From Synergistaceae bacterium (lineage in GTDB: Bacteria; Synergistota; Synergistia; Synergistales; Aminobacteriaceae), in NCBI GenBank assembly GCA_031289165.1, contig JAITPZ010000148.1, positions 1-12,511 of the forward strand: a DNA stretch of 12,511 bases, written 5' to 3'. A program made the position numbers and the translations under genes. Below the pieces are notes generated by a model. That model did not search any database, was not told the DNA's origin, and saw only the letters and a list, made by a program, of their open reading frames with translations. This document shows positions 1 through 6,801 of the stretch, in pieces; the stretch's first letter is position 1, and every line of letters starts with the position of its first letter.

Positions 1-2316
1 CTCGTCATAGCGGGAGACCTCGACAACGAGAGCATGGCGCTTGGCGCTCCGGTGTACCTTCAAATAACGGGCGGCGTCGATACGTCGCTCATCATGCAGG
101 CCCCGCCGAAACACTGGGACAGCTTCACGACGCCGGACGGCACGTCGTTCGATGCCGACGTGTTCGCCTTCCTCTCCGAGTACAGCACATCGTTCACGAA
201 GGACTCGGGGGAAACGAAAATCACGTCGGAGACGGCGACCACGGAAGTGCGCCAGGGAGGGGGCGGGTCGTTCGGACTGGGCTTCGCGTCCCCCAACAAG
301 TCGATACCGCCCTTCCTCTCGGGGGGCGGCCAGGCGATGAACGACAGCGTGAAGAAGAATACGAGCGGCAACACCTACACGGTGAACATCACGTTGTCCG
401 CCATCGCGGCGACCGACGACCAGCTCTACTTCGCGTCCGACAACTACACGATATGGCGCTACCCCGTCCTGTACCCGGAGTCCATGAGGACGATCGACAT
501 TGTGCAGGACGGCCAGACCACGAAGGGACAGAGATTCATCCAGTTCGTCGTTCCGCAGCAGGGAGACTCGGCCGTTTTAGCCAAGGCGGGGCGCAGCCTC
601 GAGTGGTACGAGCCGCTGCACGACAACCGCAACCTCTTCACGTACCCCCGGGACATCTCCGCCATCCCGGGATTCCCGAGGGGGCGCGCCGTGAAGGACC
701 CGTCGGACCCGTGGCTCGACCTCAACGGAGTTCAGATCGTGTACTCGAACGGGAACCTGTTCGGCAACCCGGACGCGACCGCGATGCAGGCCGACATTCA
801 GTCGCAGACGTCGAAGGACGCTCTGGAAACCATCACAAAGACGAAGGGCGGCAGTGCCACCTTCGACGTCGGAGCGCTCGCCACAGGGATCATCAGCGGG
901 CTGGTGGAAGCGGGAACCATAGGGCTGCCGTTCAAGCTCACGTCTCTGCCCATAGGCATCAGCGCCGCGGCGTCGTTCCAGCGTGACGACATCAACACGA
1001 CGTCCTCGACGACGACGACGAACGCCTCGACGCTGCAAAGCGTCATGGTCAACTGGCCCGGCGTGCGCGACATGGACGACTCCGGGGGGTGGCTGTCCGT
1101 CAGCGACCGCCAGTTCACCGGCGGCATAGGGGTGTACACGCAGGACGACGGAACGCTCCGCGTGTCGTACTCCGTGCAGCAGCTCAGTAACCCGTTCTCG
1201 CGGCTGTGGGGGGATAAGTCGCCCTACAGCAACTACCCGGACCCCGGCCTGCTTTTGCCGTACCGCTTCAACTACGGCGGCTCCCTGAACACCGAGGACG
1301 ACGCGCTCCGGATACGCGGCCTCACGTTCTCGAACGACCGGCTCGACGTCCTGCCGGGCAGGACGCTCGCGACGAAAGACAACGTGAAGGGTCACTTCCG
1401 TATCTTCAACTACAGCTTCGTCGATACCCAGGCGTTCACGGCGGACATCTTCTTCCAGCCGGCGACGCACGACGCGGTCGGGAAGTGGAGCAAAGCCCCC
1501 AATCTGTCGACGCCGGAGTCGATCGAACGGATCGCGTCGATAACCGTGCCGTCCATCTACGGCAGGGACAGGGACCCGGCGAGCGACAACTGGAGGGATG
1601 TCGTATTCGACTGGACGACGCCCGCGACGCCGGGCAACGGTTTCGTGCTGGTCAGAATAAACTACGACGGAAACCCGCAACAGCTCAACGCGGACAACGA
1701 CCGGGGCTTCGTCGTCGTCGGCCTGTACAACCCGGAAGACTACGCGGTCTCCCCGGAGAGCGCGCAAAACGCGCGGCCGATGGCGGTCGTGAACGGTCGG
1801 GCGTACTACGCGCCGCAGGACCATGACCTGATGATAGAGTCGTTCGAAGTATTCGACGCGAAGGGGAACCCCCTGGACAGGAACGCGCTCCCTCATGACG
1901 AGGAGTTCCGCATCGAGGCCACAGTGTATCTGTCGTCGGAGGACGGGGCGGCTGCGACCGGCATTCCTCTGGTACATCTGAACATGTACCTGAACGACGA
2001 GCGTCATCTGGTGGCGTCCCAACAGTTGGGCTACCTGAAAACGGGCGACCGGCACCGGTTCACGATCATCTACGACCCCGTTTCTCACAGGGAGCAGACG
2101 GGAAAACTGGAGAAGCTGGAACTCGCGGCGACCTCCCAAATGCTGCCCGAACACCTCGAGGGCGCGCCCGAAAACAACACGGCCCTGCTGTACTTCGCGG
2201 GAAGCGCGCCGACCCCGAACACGAACACGGGCGGCGGCGGCTGCGACGCGGGCGGGATCGGAATGCTCGCTCTTCTTTTCGCCCTGGCTCTGTCTGCGGG
2301 GAAAAAACGAGGATAA
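1..2316 (+). CDS. Synergist-CTERM surface protein, 5' end outside the window
   Basis: The frame is open from the first base and residues before the first ATG (position 34) read as ordinary protein, so the gene almost certainly starts upstream; 771 residues are visible. The C-terminus has a Thr/Asn/Pro spacer, four Gly, one Cys (about residue 748), a hydrophobic stretch (about 752-768) and a Lys/Lys/Arg end. This matches the Synergist-CTERM protein-sorting signal, which suggests export, membrane retention and probable processing at the Cys. The body is rich in Asp, Tyr, Thr and Gly and has only that one Cys. A stretch at about 615-735 looks like a beta-sandwich domain of the CARDB/Ig type, which is inference. 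The ligand or substrate is unknown. The gene is followed by a strong hairpin and seems to end its transcription unit. Confidence 0.85.
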   Translation, partial: LVIAGDLDNESMALGAPVYLQITGGVDTSLIMQAPPKHWDSFTTPDGTSFDADVFAFLSEYSTSFTKDSGETKITSETATTEVRQGGGGSFGLGFASPNKSIPPFLSGGGQAMNDSVKKNTSGNTYTVNITLSAIAATDDQLYFASDNYTIWRYPVLYPESMRTIDIVQDGQTTKGQRFIQFVVPQQGDSAVLAKAGRSLEWYEPLHDNRNLFTYPRDISAIPGFPRGRAVKDPSDPWLDLNGVQIVYSNGNLFGNPDATAMQADIQSQTSKDALETITKTKGGSATFDVGALATGIISGLVEAGTIGLPFKLTSLPIGISAAASFQRDDINTTSSTTTTNASTLQSVMVNWPGVRDMDDSGGWLSVSDRQFTGGIGVYTQDDGTLRVSYSVQQLSNPFSRLWGDKSPYSNYPDPGLLLPYRFNYGGSLNTEDDALRIRGLTFSNDRLDVLPGRTLATKDNVKGHFRIFNYSFVDTQAFTADIFFQPATHDAVGKWSKAPNLSTPESIERIASITVPSIYGRDRDPASDNWRDVVFDWTTPATPGNGFVLVRINYDGNPQQLNADNDRGFVVVGLYNPEDYAVSPESAQNARPMAVVNGRAYYAPQDHDLMIESFEVFDAKGNPLDRNALPHDEEFRIEATVYLSSEDGAAATGIPLVHLNMYLNDERHLVASQQLGYLKTGDRHRFTIIYDPVSHREQTGKLEKLELAATSQMLPEHLEGAPENNTALLYFAGSAPTPNTNTGGGGCDAGGIGMLALLFALALSAGKKRG

Positions 2317-2328
2317 CGAAAACGACTG

Positions 2329-2365
2329 ACAGAGTGAGGAAGGCACGGAGCTTTCCTCACTCTGT
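2329..2365 (+). terminator. Long perfect hairpin after the Synergist-CTERM gene
   Basis: Bases 2329-2341 pair perfectly with 2353-2365 (13 bp). Three more pairs, one of them G-U, close a five-base loop at 2345-2349. It begins 12 bases after the stop codon, as expected for a transcript end. No T-run follows, so it may be a Rho-assisted terminator or a 3'-end stabiliser rather than a classic intrinsic terminator. Confidence 0.5.
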
Positions 2366-2458
2366 TCGGGTGTGTTCGTATCTGAAGAGGACTGAGTGGA
2401 ATTGAGAGGAGAAGCCCCGAGGGATTCAAGCCGGTTTGACGTTTTGGGAACCGTGTGA

Positions 2459-2520
2459 AACGCCGTATAACAAAATTATATGAATCTAATATTATTTTTG
2501 TTTATATCAGAGCATTTTAC
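2459..2520 (+). promoter_or_regulatory. AT-rich leader, possible promoter region for the gene at 2567
   Basis: After the GC-rich hairpin zone the sequence turns sharply AT-rich, with several TATA-like hexamers (for example TATAAC at 2466). The TTGACG at 2436-2441 lies 24 bases from that hexamer, too far for a standard promoter, so no specific -35/-10 pair can be assigned. The composition and position ahead of a gene with a strong ribosome binding site suggest promoter function. Confidence 0.25.
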
Positions 2521-2566
2521 GGCGTCAATTCAAGTACCTTCTTACAGAACAGAATGGAGGTAAAAG

Positions 2567-2926
2567 ATGAAAAAATTTCTATTGGTTCTTCTCGTGTTTT
2601 CCCTGCTCTCCGCCCCTTCCTTCGCCGCCACTTCCCGGGAAATTGCCGACGCCCACAAGGCCGACCCCGCTGCGGCGATAAAGGCGTATGGATGGGAGGA
2701 GATGGAATTTACAGGGACCGTCGAATCCTGTGAACTGGTCTATAACGACTGCGCCAGAATCTGGGAGATCCGGATCCCCGTGGATGGCGCCGATATTGTC
2801 GGCTACACCACAAGGCAACTCGGCACGGGAGCCGCCGTCACGATGAAGGGGAATTGCTCGGGGCTCCGCCTCGTCGGTGATCGCGTGACGATCGTCCTTG
2901 ATAACGTCCAGATCGCGGGGCAATAA
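2567..2926 (+). CDS. Small exported protein, possible OB-like fold
   Basis: This 119-residue protein starts with a clear signal peptide: MKK, a hydrophobic core, and a probable cleavage after SFA at about residue 20. The mature part of about 99 residues has alternating beta-type segments and three Cys (in CELVYNDC and NCSG). The order of short strands (about 48-56, 66-76, 84-95 and 103-116) resembles small OB-fold periplasmic proteins, but no specific family motif is recognised. The start is well supported: GGAGGT at 2556-2561 sits five bases before ATG. The gene stands alone and converges on the DUF2400 gene, with 46 bases between the stops. Function unknown. Confidence 0.75.
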   Translation: MKKFLLVLLVFSLLSAPSFAATSREIADAHKADPAAAIKAYGWEEMEFTGTVESCELVYNDCARIWEIRIPVDGADIVGYTTRQLGTGAAVTMKGNCSGLRLVGDRVTIVLDNVQIAGQ

Positions 2927-2929
2927 AGG

Positions 2930-2945
2930 GAGGCGGCGACGCCTC
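2930..2945. other. Tetraloop hairpin between convergent genes
   Basis: GAGGCG (2930-2935) pairs with CGCCTC (2940-2945) around a GCGA loop, a GNRA-type tetraloop. It lies four bases after the stop of the small exported protein and has no T-run. It may protect a 3' end or pause transcription. Confidence 0.35.
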
Positions 2946-2956
2946 GCCGGTCCATC

Positions 2957-2988
2957 GAAGGCGCAGAATGAATCAGCGCTGCGCCTTC
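2957..2988. terminator. Hairpin spanning the DUF2400 stop codon, possible bidirectional terminator
   Basis: Bases 2957-2966 pair perfectly with 2979-2988 (10 bp) around a 12-base loop that contains the minus-strand stop codon (2973-2975). It lies where two convergent transcripts would end. Neither strand has a T-run after it, so termination is only suggested by position. Confidence 0.35.
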
Positions 2989-3806
2989 ATGGGGGCGCAG
3001 CTTTCCTGCAGCTCCACCAGCTCCGTGAGAGACAGACCGGTGCGGATGCCGAATCGGGTCAGGGCGAAGTCGTATCGGGTGGGGTCTTCGGGGGTAAGCG
3101 CCGCGAAGGATTGTGTGATTTCGATGGCGGTTTTCAGGTCGGCCTGTTTGCGCCGCGTCAGCCCAAGTTGCAGCGCCAGATGATGAATGTGCGTGTCCGT
3201 CGGCATGAGCAGGTCGCGGGGAGAAAGAACGTTCCATCCGCCGGGGTCGACGTCGTCGCGGCGCACCATCCATTTCAGCCAGAGCAGCAGACGTTTGCAC
3301 GCGCTTCCGTCCTCGGGCGCGGTCAGGAGAGAAAAGCCCGCACGCTTCGGCTCCAGAGCGCGAGCGAACAGATTCAGTCCCCCCGTAAGGCTTCCCCCCA
3401 TTCGCAGGCAGTCCTTCATGAGGGCTTCGATCGAACCCTGTTCCCGCAGAATTTTTGAGGTTTGCGCCAGAAGGTCTGCCATCTGAGTTCCCGTCGTGAA
3501 GCGGTGTTTGAAGTCCCCGAAGAGATCCTGCAGATCGGAGTGGCGCAGTAAAAATCGATGCGGATGGCTGCCCATCGGCTCCAGAATCTTTTGGACGCTT
3601 TTCAAAATCTGCGCGACGCGTCCGTAGGCCAGGCACGAGGAAACGAGTCCCGCGATCTCGCGGTCCAGCGGGTCGTCGTAGTCGTAAAGAAAGATGAGAG
3701 GATCGGGATGGACCAGCTCCCGGCGGTTATAGACGAAATAAAGCCCCTCCAGGAAGGCCTTCAGTTTCGGTCCTTTCAGCCGGAGGGGCTCGAGCCGGGT
3801 CACCAT
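2973..3806 (-). CDS. TIGR02757/DUF2400 family protein
   Basis: This 277-residue protein matches the TIGR02757 (DUF2400) family in length and in its opening pattern: LYxxYNRRELVHPDPL, then DREIAGLVSSCLAYGRV. Further features shared with the family are the GSHPHRFL segment, the MDDVDPGGW-like stretch (here RRDDVDPGGWNVL) and LLMPTDTHIHHLALQLGLTRR. Members of this family are thought to be related to helix-hairpin-helix DNA glycosylases, but their biochemical role is not established. The gene starts 11 bases after the flavin reductase stop, so the two are probably cotranscribed. No good ribosome binding site is visible before the ATG, which suggests translational coupling. Confidence 0.82.
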   Translation of the reverse strand: MVTRLEPLRLKGPKLKAFLEGLYFVYNRRELVHPDPLIFLYDYDDPLDREIAGLVSSCLAYGRVAQILKSVQKILEPMGSHPHRFLLRHSDLQDLFGDFKHRFTTGTQMADLLAQTSKILREQGSIEALMKDCLRMGGSLTGGLNLFARALEPKRAGFSLLTAPEDGSACKRLLLWLKWMVRRDDVDPGGWNVLSPRDLLMPTDTHIHHLALQLGLTRRKQADLKTAIEITQSFAALTPEDPTRYDFALTRFGIRTGLSLTELVELQESCAPMKAQR

Positions 3807-3817
3807 TCGGGACGGCG

Positions 3818-4348
3818 TTATTTTATGTTGTTGAATACGGAGGAAGGGGCGTTCGCGTGTGATTTGCCCTTCCTGATCTTATGGTAGTCCGCGTAGGTGA
3901 GAGGGTTGTTCCCGGCCAGGAGTTGAGCGCTTCGGACCTCGCCGATGAAGAGTCTGTGGGTATGAACGTCAACGATGTCGATGACCTCGGCCTCAATGGC
4001 TGCTACCGTGTACTCGGTCACGATGGGAAGGCCATTTTCCGTCATGCGATAGCTGCACCGGGCGAATTTATCGTAATCGCGCCCGCACCGGAAGCCGAAG
4101 TTGCCGATGAAGGGCAGTGGGACGTCCTCGCTGAATACGGAAATCGAGAATTTTTTGCTCTGCATCAGAAGTTCGGCGGTGTAATTGTTTTTGTGGAGAC
4201 ACGCGGCCACGCAGACCGGTTCGGCGGTCAGCTGCATCACGGCGTCGGCGACCTGTCCGTTCAATTTGTCCCCCAGAGCCGTGCTCACGACGTAAAGGCC
4301 ATAGCTGAACGTGAATAACGCTTTGGGATCGATCTCGTTGTTCTCCAT
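3818..4348 (-). CDS. Flavin reductase-like flavoprotein (FMN-binding)
   Basis: The 176 residues match the flavin reductase-like domain of anaerobe flavoproteins, including the N-terminal part of the high-molecular-weight rubredoxin of acetogens. Visible signatures are FSYGLYVVST near residue 13, a diverged NGxxxxxVMQLTAEP block at about 30-44, KNNYTAELL at about 53-61, FSISVFSEDVPLPFIGNFGF, and GRDYDKF at about 89-95. It would bind FMN in the cytoplasm and pass electrons from NAD(P)H or a redox protein to an acceptor. Unlike the rubredoxin version, no C-terminal CxxC iron site is present. AAGGAG at 4356-4361 supports the start. Lying next to superoxide reductase and ferritin, it may supply electrons for superoxide or oxygen reduction, or iron release; this is inference. 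Confidence 0.85.
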   Translation of the reverse strand: MENNEIDPKALFTFSYGLYVVSTALGDKLNGQVADAVMQLTAEPVCVAACLHKNNYTAELLMQSKKFSISVFSEDVPLPFIGNFGFRCGRDYDKFARCSYRMTENGLPIVTEYTVAAIEAEVIDIVDVHTHRLFIGEVRSAQLLAGNNPLTYADYHKIRKGKSHANAPSSVFNNIK

Positions 4349-4372
4349 ATCTTTCTCCTTCGAAAAGTTTTC

Positions 4373-4406
4373 AAAAAGGGGACAGCCCGCGGACCGTCCC
4401 CTTTTT
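4373..4406 (-). terminator. Intrinsic terminator after ferritin, in the flavin reductase leader
   Basis: GGGGAC (4378-4383) pairs with GTCCCC (4396-4401), flanked by five A and five T that extend the stem to 11 bp, with a 12-base loop. Read on the minus strand, the GC stem is followed by TTTTTGA. It lies 33 bases after the ferritin stop and only 11 bases before the flavin reductase ribosome binding site. It could end the superoxide reductase-ferritin message or act as a leaky terminator that lowers expression of the next genes. The A/T symmetry means it could work in both directions. Confidence 0.75.
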
Positions 4407-4439
4407 ATTTAATCAGGCTGCAAAGTGATTCCTTAAAAA

Positions 4440-4931
4440 TTAACGCTGTCCCAGTTCCTTGTCCAGAAGGTAGACGCTCGCATTGGACCCGCCCAGAAAT
4501 TCGAGCTTCTTTACGATTTCGTCGGCACTGGATTCTTCTTCGACCTGCTCGTCGATAAACCACTTCAGCATGGACGCGGTCATGTGGTCTTTCTCCGTCA
4601 GCGCGAGGTCCATCATCTTATAGATTCGCCCGGAGACATATTGCTCGTGCTTCAGAGCCTCCTTAAAAACGCCCGCCGGTCCGTCGAAGTCCGTCGCCGG
4701 CTTTGCGATCGCCTCGAGGACGACGCGCGCGCCGCGCTCGTAAAGGTAGTTCATGAACTTCTCCGCGTGTTCCATTTCCTCTCCGGCCTGTTTTCTCATC
4801 CAGTGGGCCATCCCCTTCAGCCCCTGGTCCTCGAGGTACGCGGACATGGAAAGATAAATATACGCCGACTCCAATTCGGCCCGAATCTGATCGTTGATGC
4901 TCTCGATCATTTTGGGCGTCATTGCCGACAT
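4440..4931 (-). CDS. Non-heme ferritin
   Basis: This 163-residue protein has the length and four-helix pattern of bacterial FtnA-type ferritins, which form 24-subunit cages that oxidise Fe(II) and store it as mineral. The ferroxidase residues are present with a constant +2 offset from E. coli FtnA numbering: Glu19, Glu52, His55, Glu96, Gln129 and Glu132. The motif EEMEHAEKFMNYL and the YVSGRIYKMM helix are typical. There is no heme-ligand feature suggesting bacterioferritin. A GGGAG-type ribosome binding site lies in the end of the preceding gene, and only three bases separate the two genes, so they are cotranscribed. An intrinsic terminator follows. Confidence 0.95.
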   Translation of the reverse strand: MSAMTPKMIESINDQIRAELESAYIYLSMSAYLEDQGLKGMAHWMRKQAGEEMEHAEKFMNYLYERGARVVLEAIAKPATDFDGPAGVFKEALKHEQYVSGRIYKMMDLALTEKDHMTASMLKWFIDEQVEEESSADEIVKKLEFLGGSNASVYLLDKELGQR

Positions 4932-4934
4932 TGC

Positions 4935-5303
4935 TTACTTCTCTCCCTTCCACAGTCCATGGAGGTTGCAGTACTCCCGCGCACAGACCTTCCCGCCGGC
5001 ACAGGAGTCGAACGCGGCCTCGGGCGCCTCGCCCGGCGCCAGGAAACGGCGGCAGACCCTGCCGTCGCCAATGATTTCTATCCACTCGATATAGTGCTCG
5101 GGCTGCATGGGATGCGCGACGCTTCCGACCTTCACCCTGTTCCCCTCGAATACGGGGACGTGCTTTTCCTTAGCGGCGTCGGTAACGTTTTCCTCGAGCT
5201 TCTTCATCGGCTGCCCGCAGCAGGTCAGAGGCCCCCCCCCGGCGTGAAGGACTTCCACGATGTTGCCACAGAGTTCGCACTTGTAAACGTCAAGCTTTTC
5301 CAT
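4935..5303 (-). CDS. dfx: Desulfoferrodoxin (superoxide reductase, two-iron class)
   Basis: This protein reduces superoxide to hydrogen peroxide without making oxygen, as in many strict anaerobes. The 122 residues show both iron sites. The N-terminal desulforedoxin-like site has CxxC at Cys9/Cys12 and the Cys28-Cys29 pair. The catalytic site has the E46-K47-H48 motif, His64, His70, and the CNLHG ligands Cys112 and His115. All expected ligands are present, so it should be active. An upstream in-frame ATG at 5345 would add 14 residues, but AGGGGGG seven bases before the ATG at 5303 and the family's usual MEK-type N-terminus favour the shorter form. It heads a cluster with ferritin. Confidence 0.95.
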   Translation of the reverse strand: MEKLDVYKCELCGNIVEVLHAGGGPLTCCGQPMKKLEENVTDAAKEKHVPVFEGNRVKVGSVAHPMQPEHYIEWIEIIGDGRVCRRFLAPGEAPEAAFDSCAGGKVCAREYCNLHGLWKGEK

Positions 5304-5310
5304 ATTATTA

Positions 5311-5317
5311 CCCCCCT
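5311..5317 (-). promoter_or_regulatory. Ribosome binding site that sets the superoxide reductase start
   Basis: The minus strand reads AGGGGGG seven bases before the ATG ending at 5303. It lies inside the longer reading frame that would begin at 5345, which argues against that earlier start. Confidence 0.7.
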
Positions 5318-5363
5318 GTTCTTTATATTTCGAAAATAACCCCAAATAAGAATCGCTCTACAA

Positions 5364-5391
5364 AGGATAACGCAGATTTCGTTCAAGTCAA
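5364..5391 (-). promoter_or_regulatory. Candidate sigma70-like promoter for the superoxide reductase-ferritin cluster
   Basis: On the minus strand TTGACT (5386-5391, five of six consensus bases) is 16 bases from TATCCT (5364-5369, four of six). Transcription would start near 5357, leaving a leader of about 50 bases. No clear PerR, Fur or other operator palindrome was seen by eye. Confidence 0.5.
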
Positions 5392-5513
5392 TGAGAAAAA
5401 ACGCAGGTCGTATTCGTTACGGATTGTCGAAGAGACGCTTTGTGAGAACAGGTATGGATAGAGGGTAAGATTTTTGACGCGAAGCGCCGATAAAAAAACG
5501 GAGACGGAACCGG

Positions 5514-5561
5514 ATGCGGATGCGTGATTGCGTGACGCGTGAAATAAAAATTTGGGAGTGA
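5514..5561 (+). CDS. Possible 15-residue leader peptide
   Basis: A short frame starts at ATG 5514, with GGAG (5500-5503) ten bases before it, and ends at TGA 5559-5561. The end overlaps the ribosome binding site of the FlgT-like gene, whose ATG is at 5568. The peptide begins MRMRDCVTR. Translation could affect ribosome access to the next gene. It may equally be chance, and the sequence itself gives no functional hint. Confidence 0.2.
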   Translation: MRMRDCVTREIKIWE

Positions 5562-5567
5562 CGTTAT

Positions 5568-6641
5568 ATGGGCTGGAGTCAGGGAAGCTGGAAAAAAAGG
5601 GCGGGTCGCGCTTTTTGCGGGGGGTTGTTGCTCCTGACGCTCTGGCAGATGTGCCTGCGTCCCGCGGAGGCGGATGAGCCGAGGCGGCTTTCCGTCGTGC
5701 TGTTTCCCACGGAGAATCAGACGGACCTCGAGGTCTGGCAGAGCAAGTATTATCCCTACAGCGTTCTCGAGCGGAAAATGACGGAGTACCTCGCCACTCT
5801 TTTTTACGGCTCGCCTCTGATCGACGTCACGGTTCTCGATGAAAACGGCATGAACCGCTGGTTGAGCCAGCCGTATCGGGACGAGGACATGGCGCTGCAG
5901 ATGGAGCTTTACAACGCGACCCTGAAGGAACGGGAGATCAGCGGCACGATCGAGACGGGCGCCGTCGCCCTGCGTTTCAAAATCTTCGACTCGGTCAACG
6001 CCGAGCAGTTTGCGACGCGCGTCGCCTCGGGAAAGTCCAAACGCTACACGTTCAACCCCGGAGACGACGGGCTGTTCTGGATCGACACCCTGATCGTATC
6101 GCTGCCCCTTCCATTTAAGGACGGGTTCGACCCGCTGGGACTGACCAAAGTACCCGATAAGGGACAAAAAATGAGCCGGCCCACGTGGCGGCAGTTTTCC
6201 ACGACCTCGCACTGGCAGTCCATCAAAAACGCGATCGAGGACGGATATCGCCAGTCGATGGGACAGGTCTCCAACGTCATCCGGCGCAACGAACCCGACT
6301 CGGCCGAAGACGGAACGGACAATTTTTCCCCGTCGTTCGCGACGGTGGGGCGGATCATTTCGCCCACGGCGCGGTCCACCCGCAAAAAGAGGGAGTATAT
6401 CGTTTCGCTGGGGCGAAGCGACGCGATCCGCGTCGGGGATATTCTCGACGTCGTGCGCAGCGACACCTATGTTACCGTCGATCCCGAGCATCCGGTGGTC
6501 GTGATGCCTCAGACGGTAGGAAAGGTCAGGGTGGTCTCCGTTCAGGAAAAGAACGCCGTCGTGCGCGTCGTCAGGGATAATAAAAAGGAACCCATTCAGT
6601 TGAAGGATATGGTCGTAAAGACGACCGGACCGTCGGACTGA
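5568..6641 (+). CDS. Exported FlgT/CsgG-like protein
   Basis: The 357 residues begin with a basic N-terminus, a hydrophobic core (about 17-27) and a probable signal peptidase I site after AEA (about residue 36). Cys28 lacks a proper lipobox, so a lipoprotein is unlikely. The first mature block (RRLSVVLFPTENQT onward) resembles the alpha/beta domain of CsgG/TolB-like envelope proteins. The C-terminal block, about residues 257-350, has the pattern of the FlgT C-terminal domain: GRIISP, then a repeat-like LGRSDAIRVGDILDVVR, and VGKVRVVSVQEKNAVVRVV. FlgT is a flagellar outer-membrane-ring protein and CsgG exports curli. No flagellar or curli gene is nearby, so a more general role in envelope assembly is likely. 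GGGAG at 5554-5558 supports the start. Confidence 0.7.
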   Translation: MGWSQGSWKKRAGRAFCGGLLLLTLWQMCLRPAEADEPRRLSVVLFPTENQTDLEVWQSKYYPYSVLERKMTEYLATLFYGSPLIDVTVLDENGMNRWLSQPYRDEDMALQMELYNATLKEREISGTIETGAVALRFKIFDSVNAEQFATRVASGKSKRYTFNPGDDGLFWIDTLIVSLPLPFKDGFDPLGLTKVPDKGQKMSRPTWRQFSTTSHWQSIKNAIEDGYRQSMGQVSNVIRRNEPDSAEDGTDNFSPSFATVGRIISPTARSTRKKREYIVSLGRSDAIRVGDILDVVRSDTYVTVDPEHPVVVMPQTVGKVRVVSVQEKNAVVRVVRDNKKEPIQLKDMVVKTTGPSD

Positions 6642-6682
6642 TGTCGGACTCCTTTTAAGGGACTGAACGAGGGCTGTATTTT

Positions 6683-6706
6683 AAGCTGTTCCGGCTTCAT
6701 GTTTTT
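6683..6706 (+). terminator. Weak terminator-like hairpin after the FlgT-like gene
   Basis: AAGCT (6683-6687) pairs with GGCTT (6693-6697), one pair being G-U, around a five-base loop. A run of five T follows four bases later. The stem is short, so readthrough into the next genes is expected. Confidence 0.3.
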
Positions 6707-6753
6707 GACTTCAATTTTTACAGGTCGAAAAAATGGTACTCGACGCTGAAAAA

Positions 6754-6762
6754 TATGATAAT
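6754..6762 (+). promoter_or_regulatory. Possible -10 element before the paralogue operon
   Basis: TATGATAAT contains GATAAT (five of six -10 bases), 39 bases before the start codon at 6802. No good -35 hexamer is found at 16-18 bases, so this is a weak promoter call. It would start transcription near 6769. Confidence 0.3.
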
Positions 6763-6785
6763 GTGACCTTGGCAGTTTAAATGGC

Positions 6786-6793
6786 AGGGAGGG
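6786..6793 (+). promoter_or_regulatory. Ribosome binding site that sets the start at 6802
   Basis: AGGGAGGG lies eight bases before ATG 6802. It also lies inside the frame that would start at ATG 6781, which has no ribosome binding site of its own. The later ATG is therefore preferred. Confidence 0.7.
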
Positions 6794-6801
6794 ACTTTCG
6801 A

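Noticed and set aside
577..2346. Long 589-residue frame on the minus strand
   Set aside because: It lies opposite the surface protein gene. It is Arg/Val-rich with no motif, as expected from a GC-rich coding region read backwards.
5568..5680. Lipoprotein signal on the FlgT-like protein
   Set aside because: The residues before Cys28 (WQM) do not fit a lipobox, and an AEA signal peptidase I site follows.
5388..6491. 367-residue frame on the minus strand
   Set aside because: It is opposite the FlgT-like gene, whose signal peptide, domains and ribosome binding site are clear.
6781..6801. Earlier ATG start for paralogue A
   Set aside because: The ribosome binding site lies inside this segment, and there is none before the earlier ATG.
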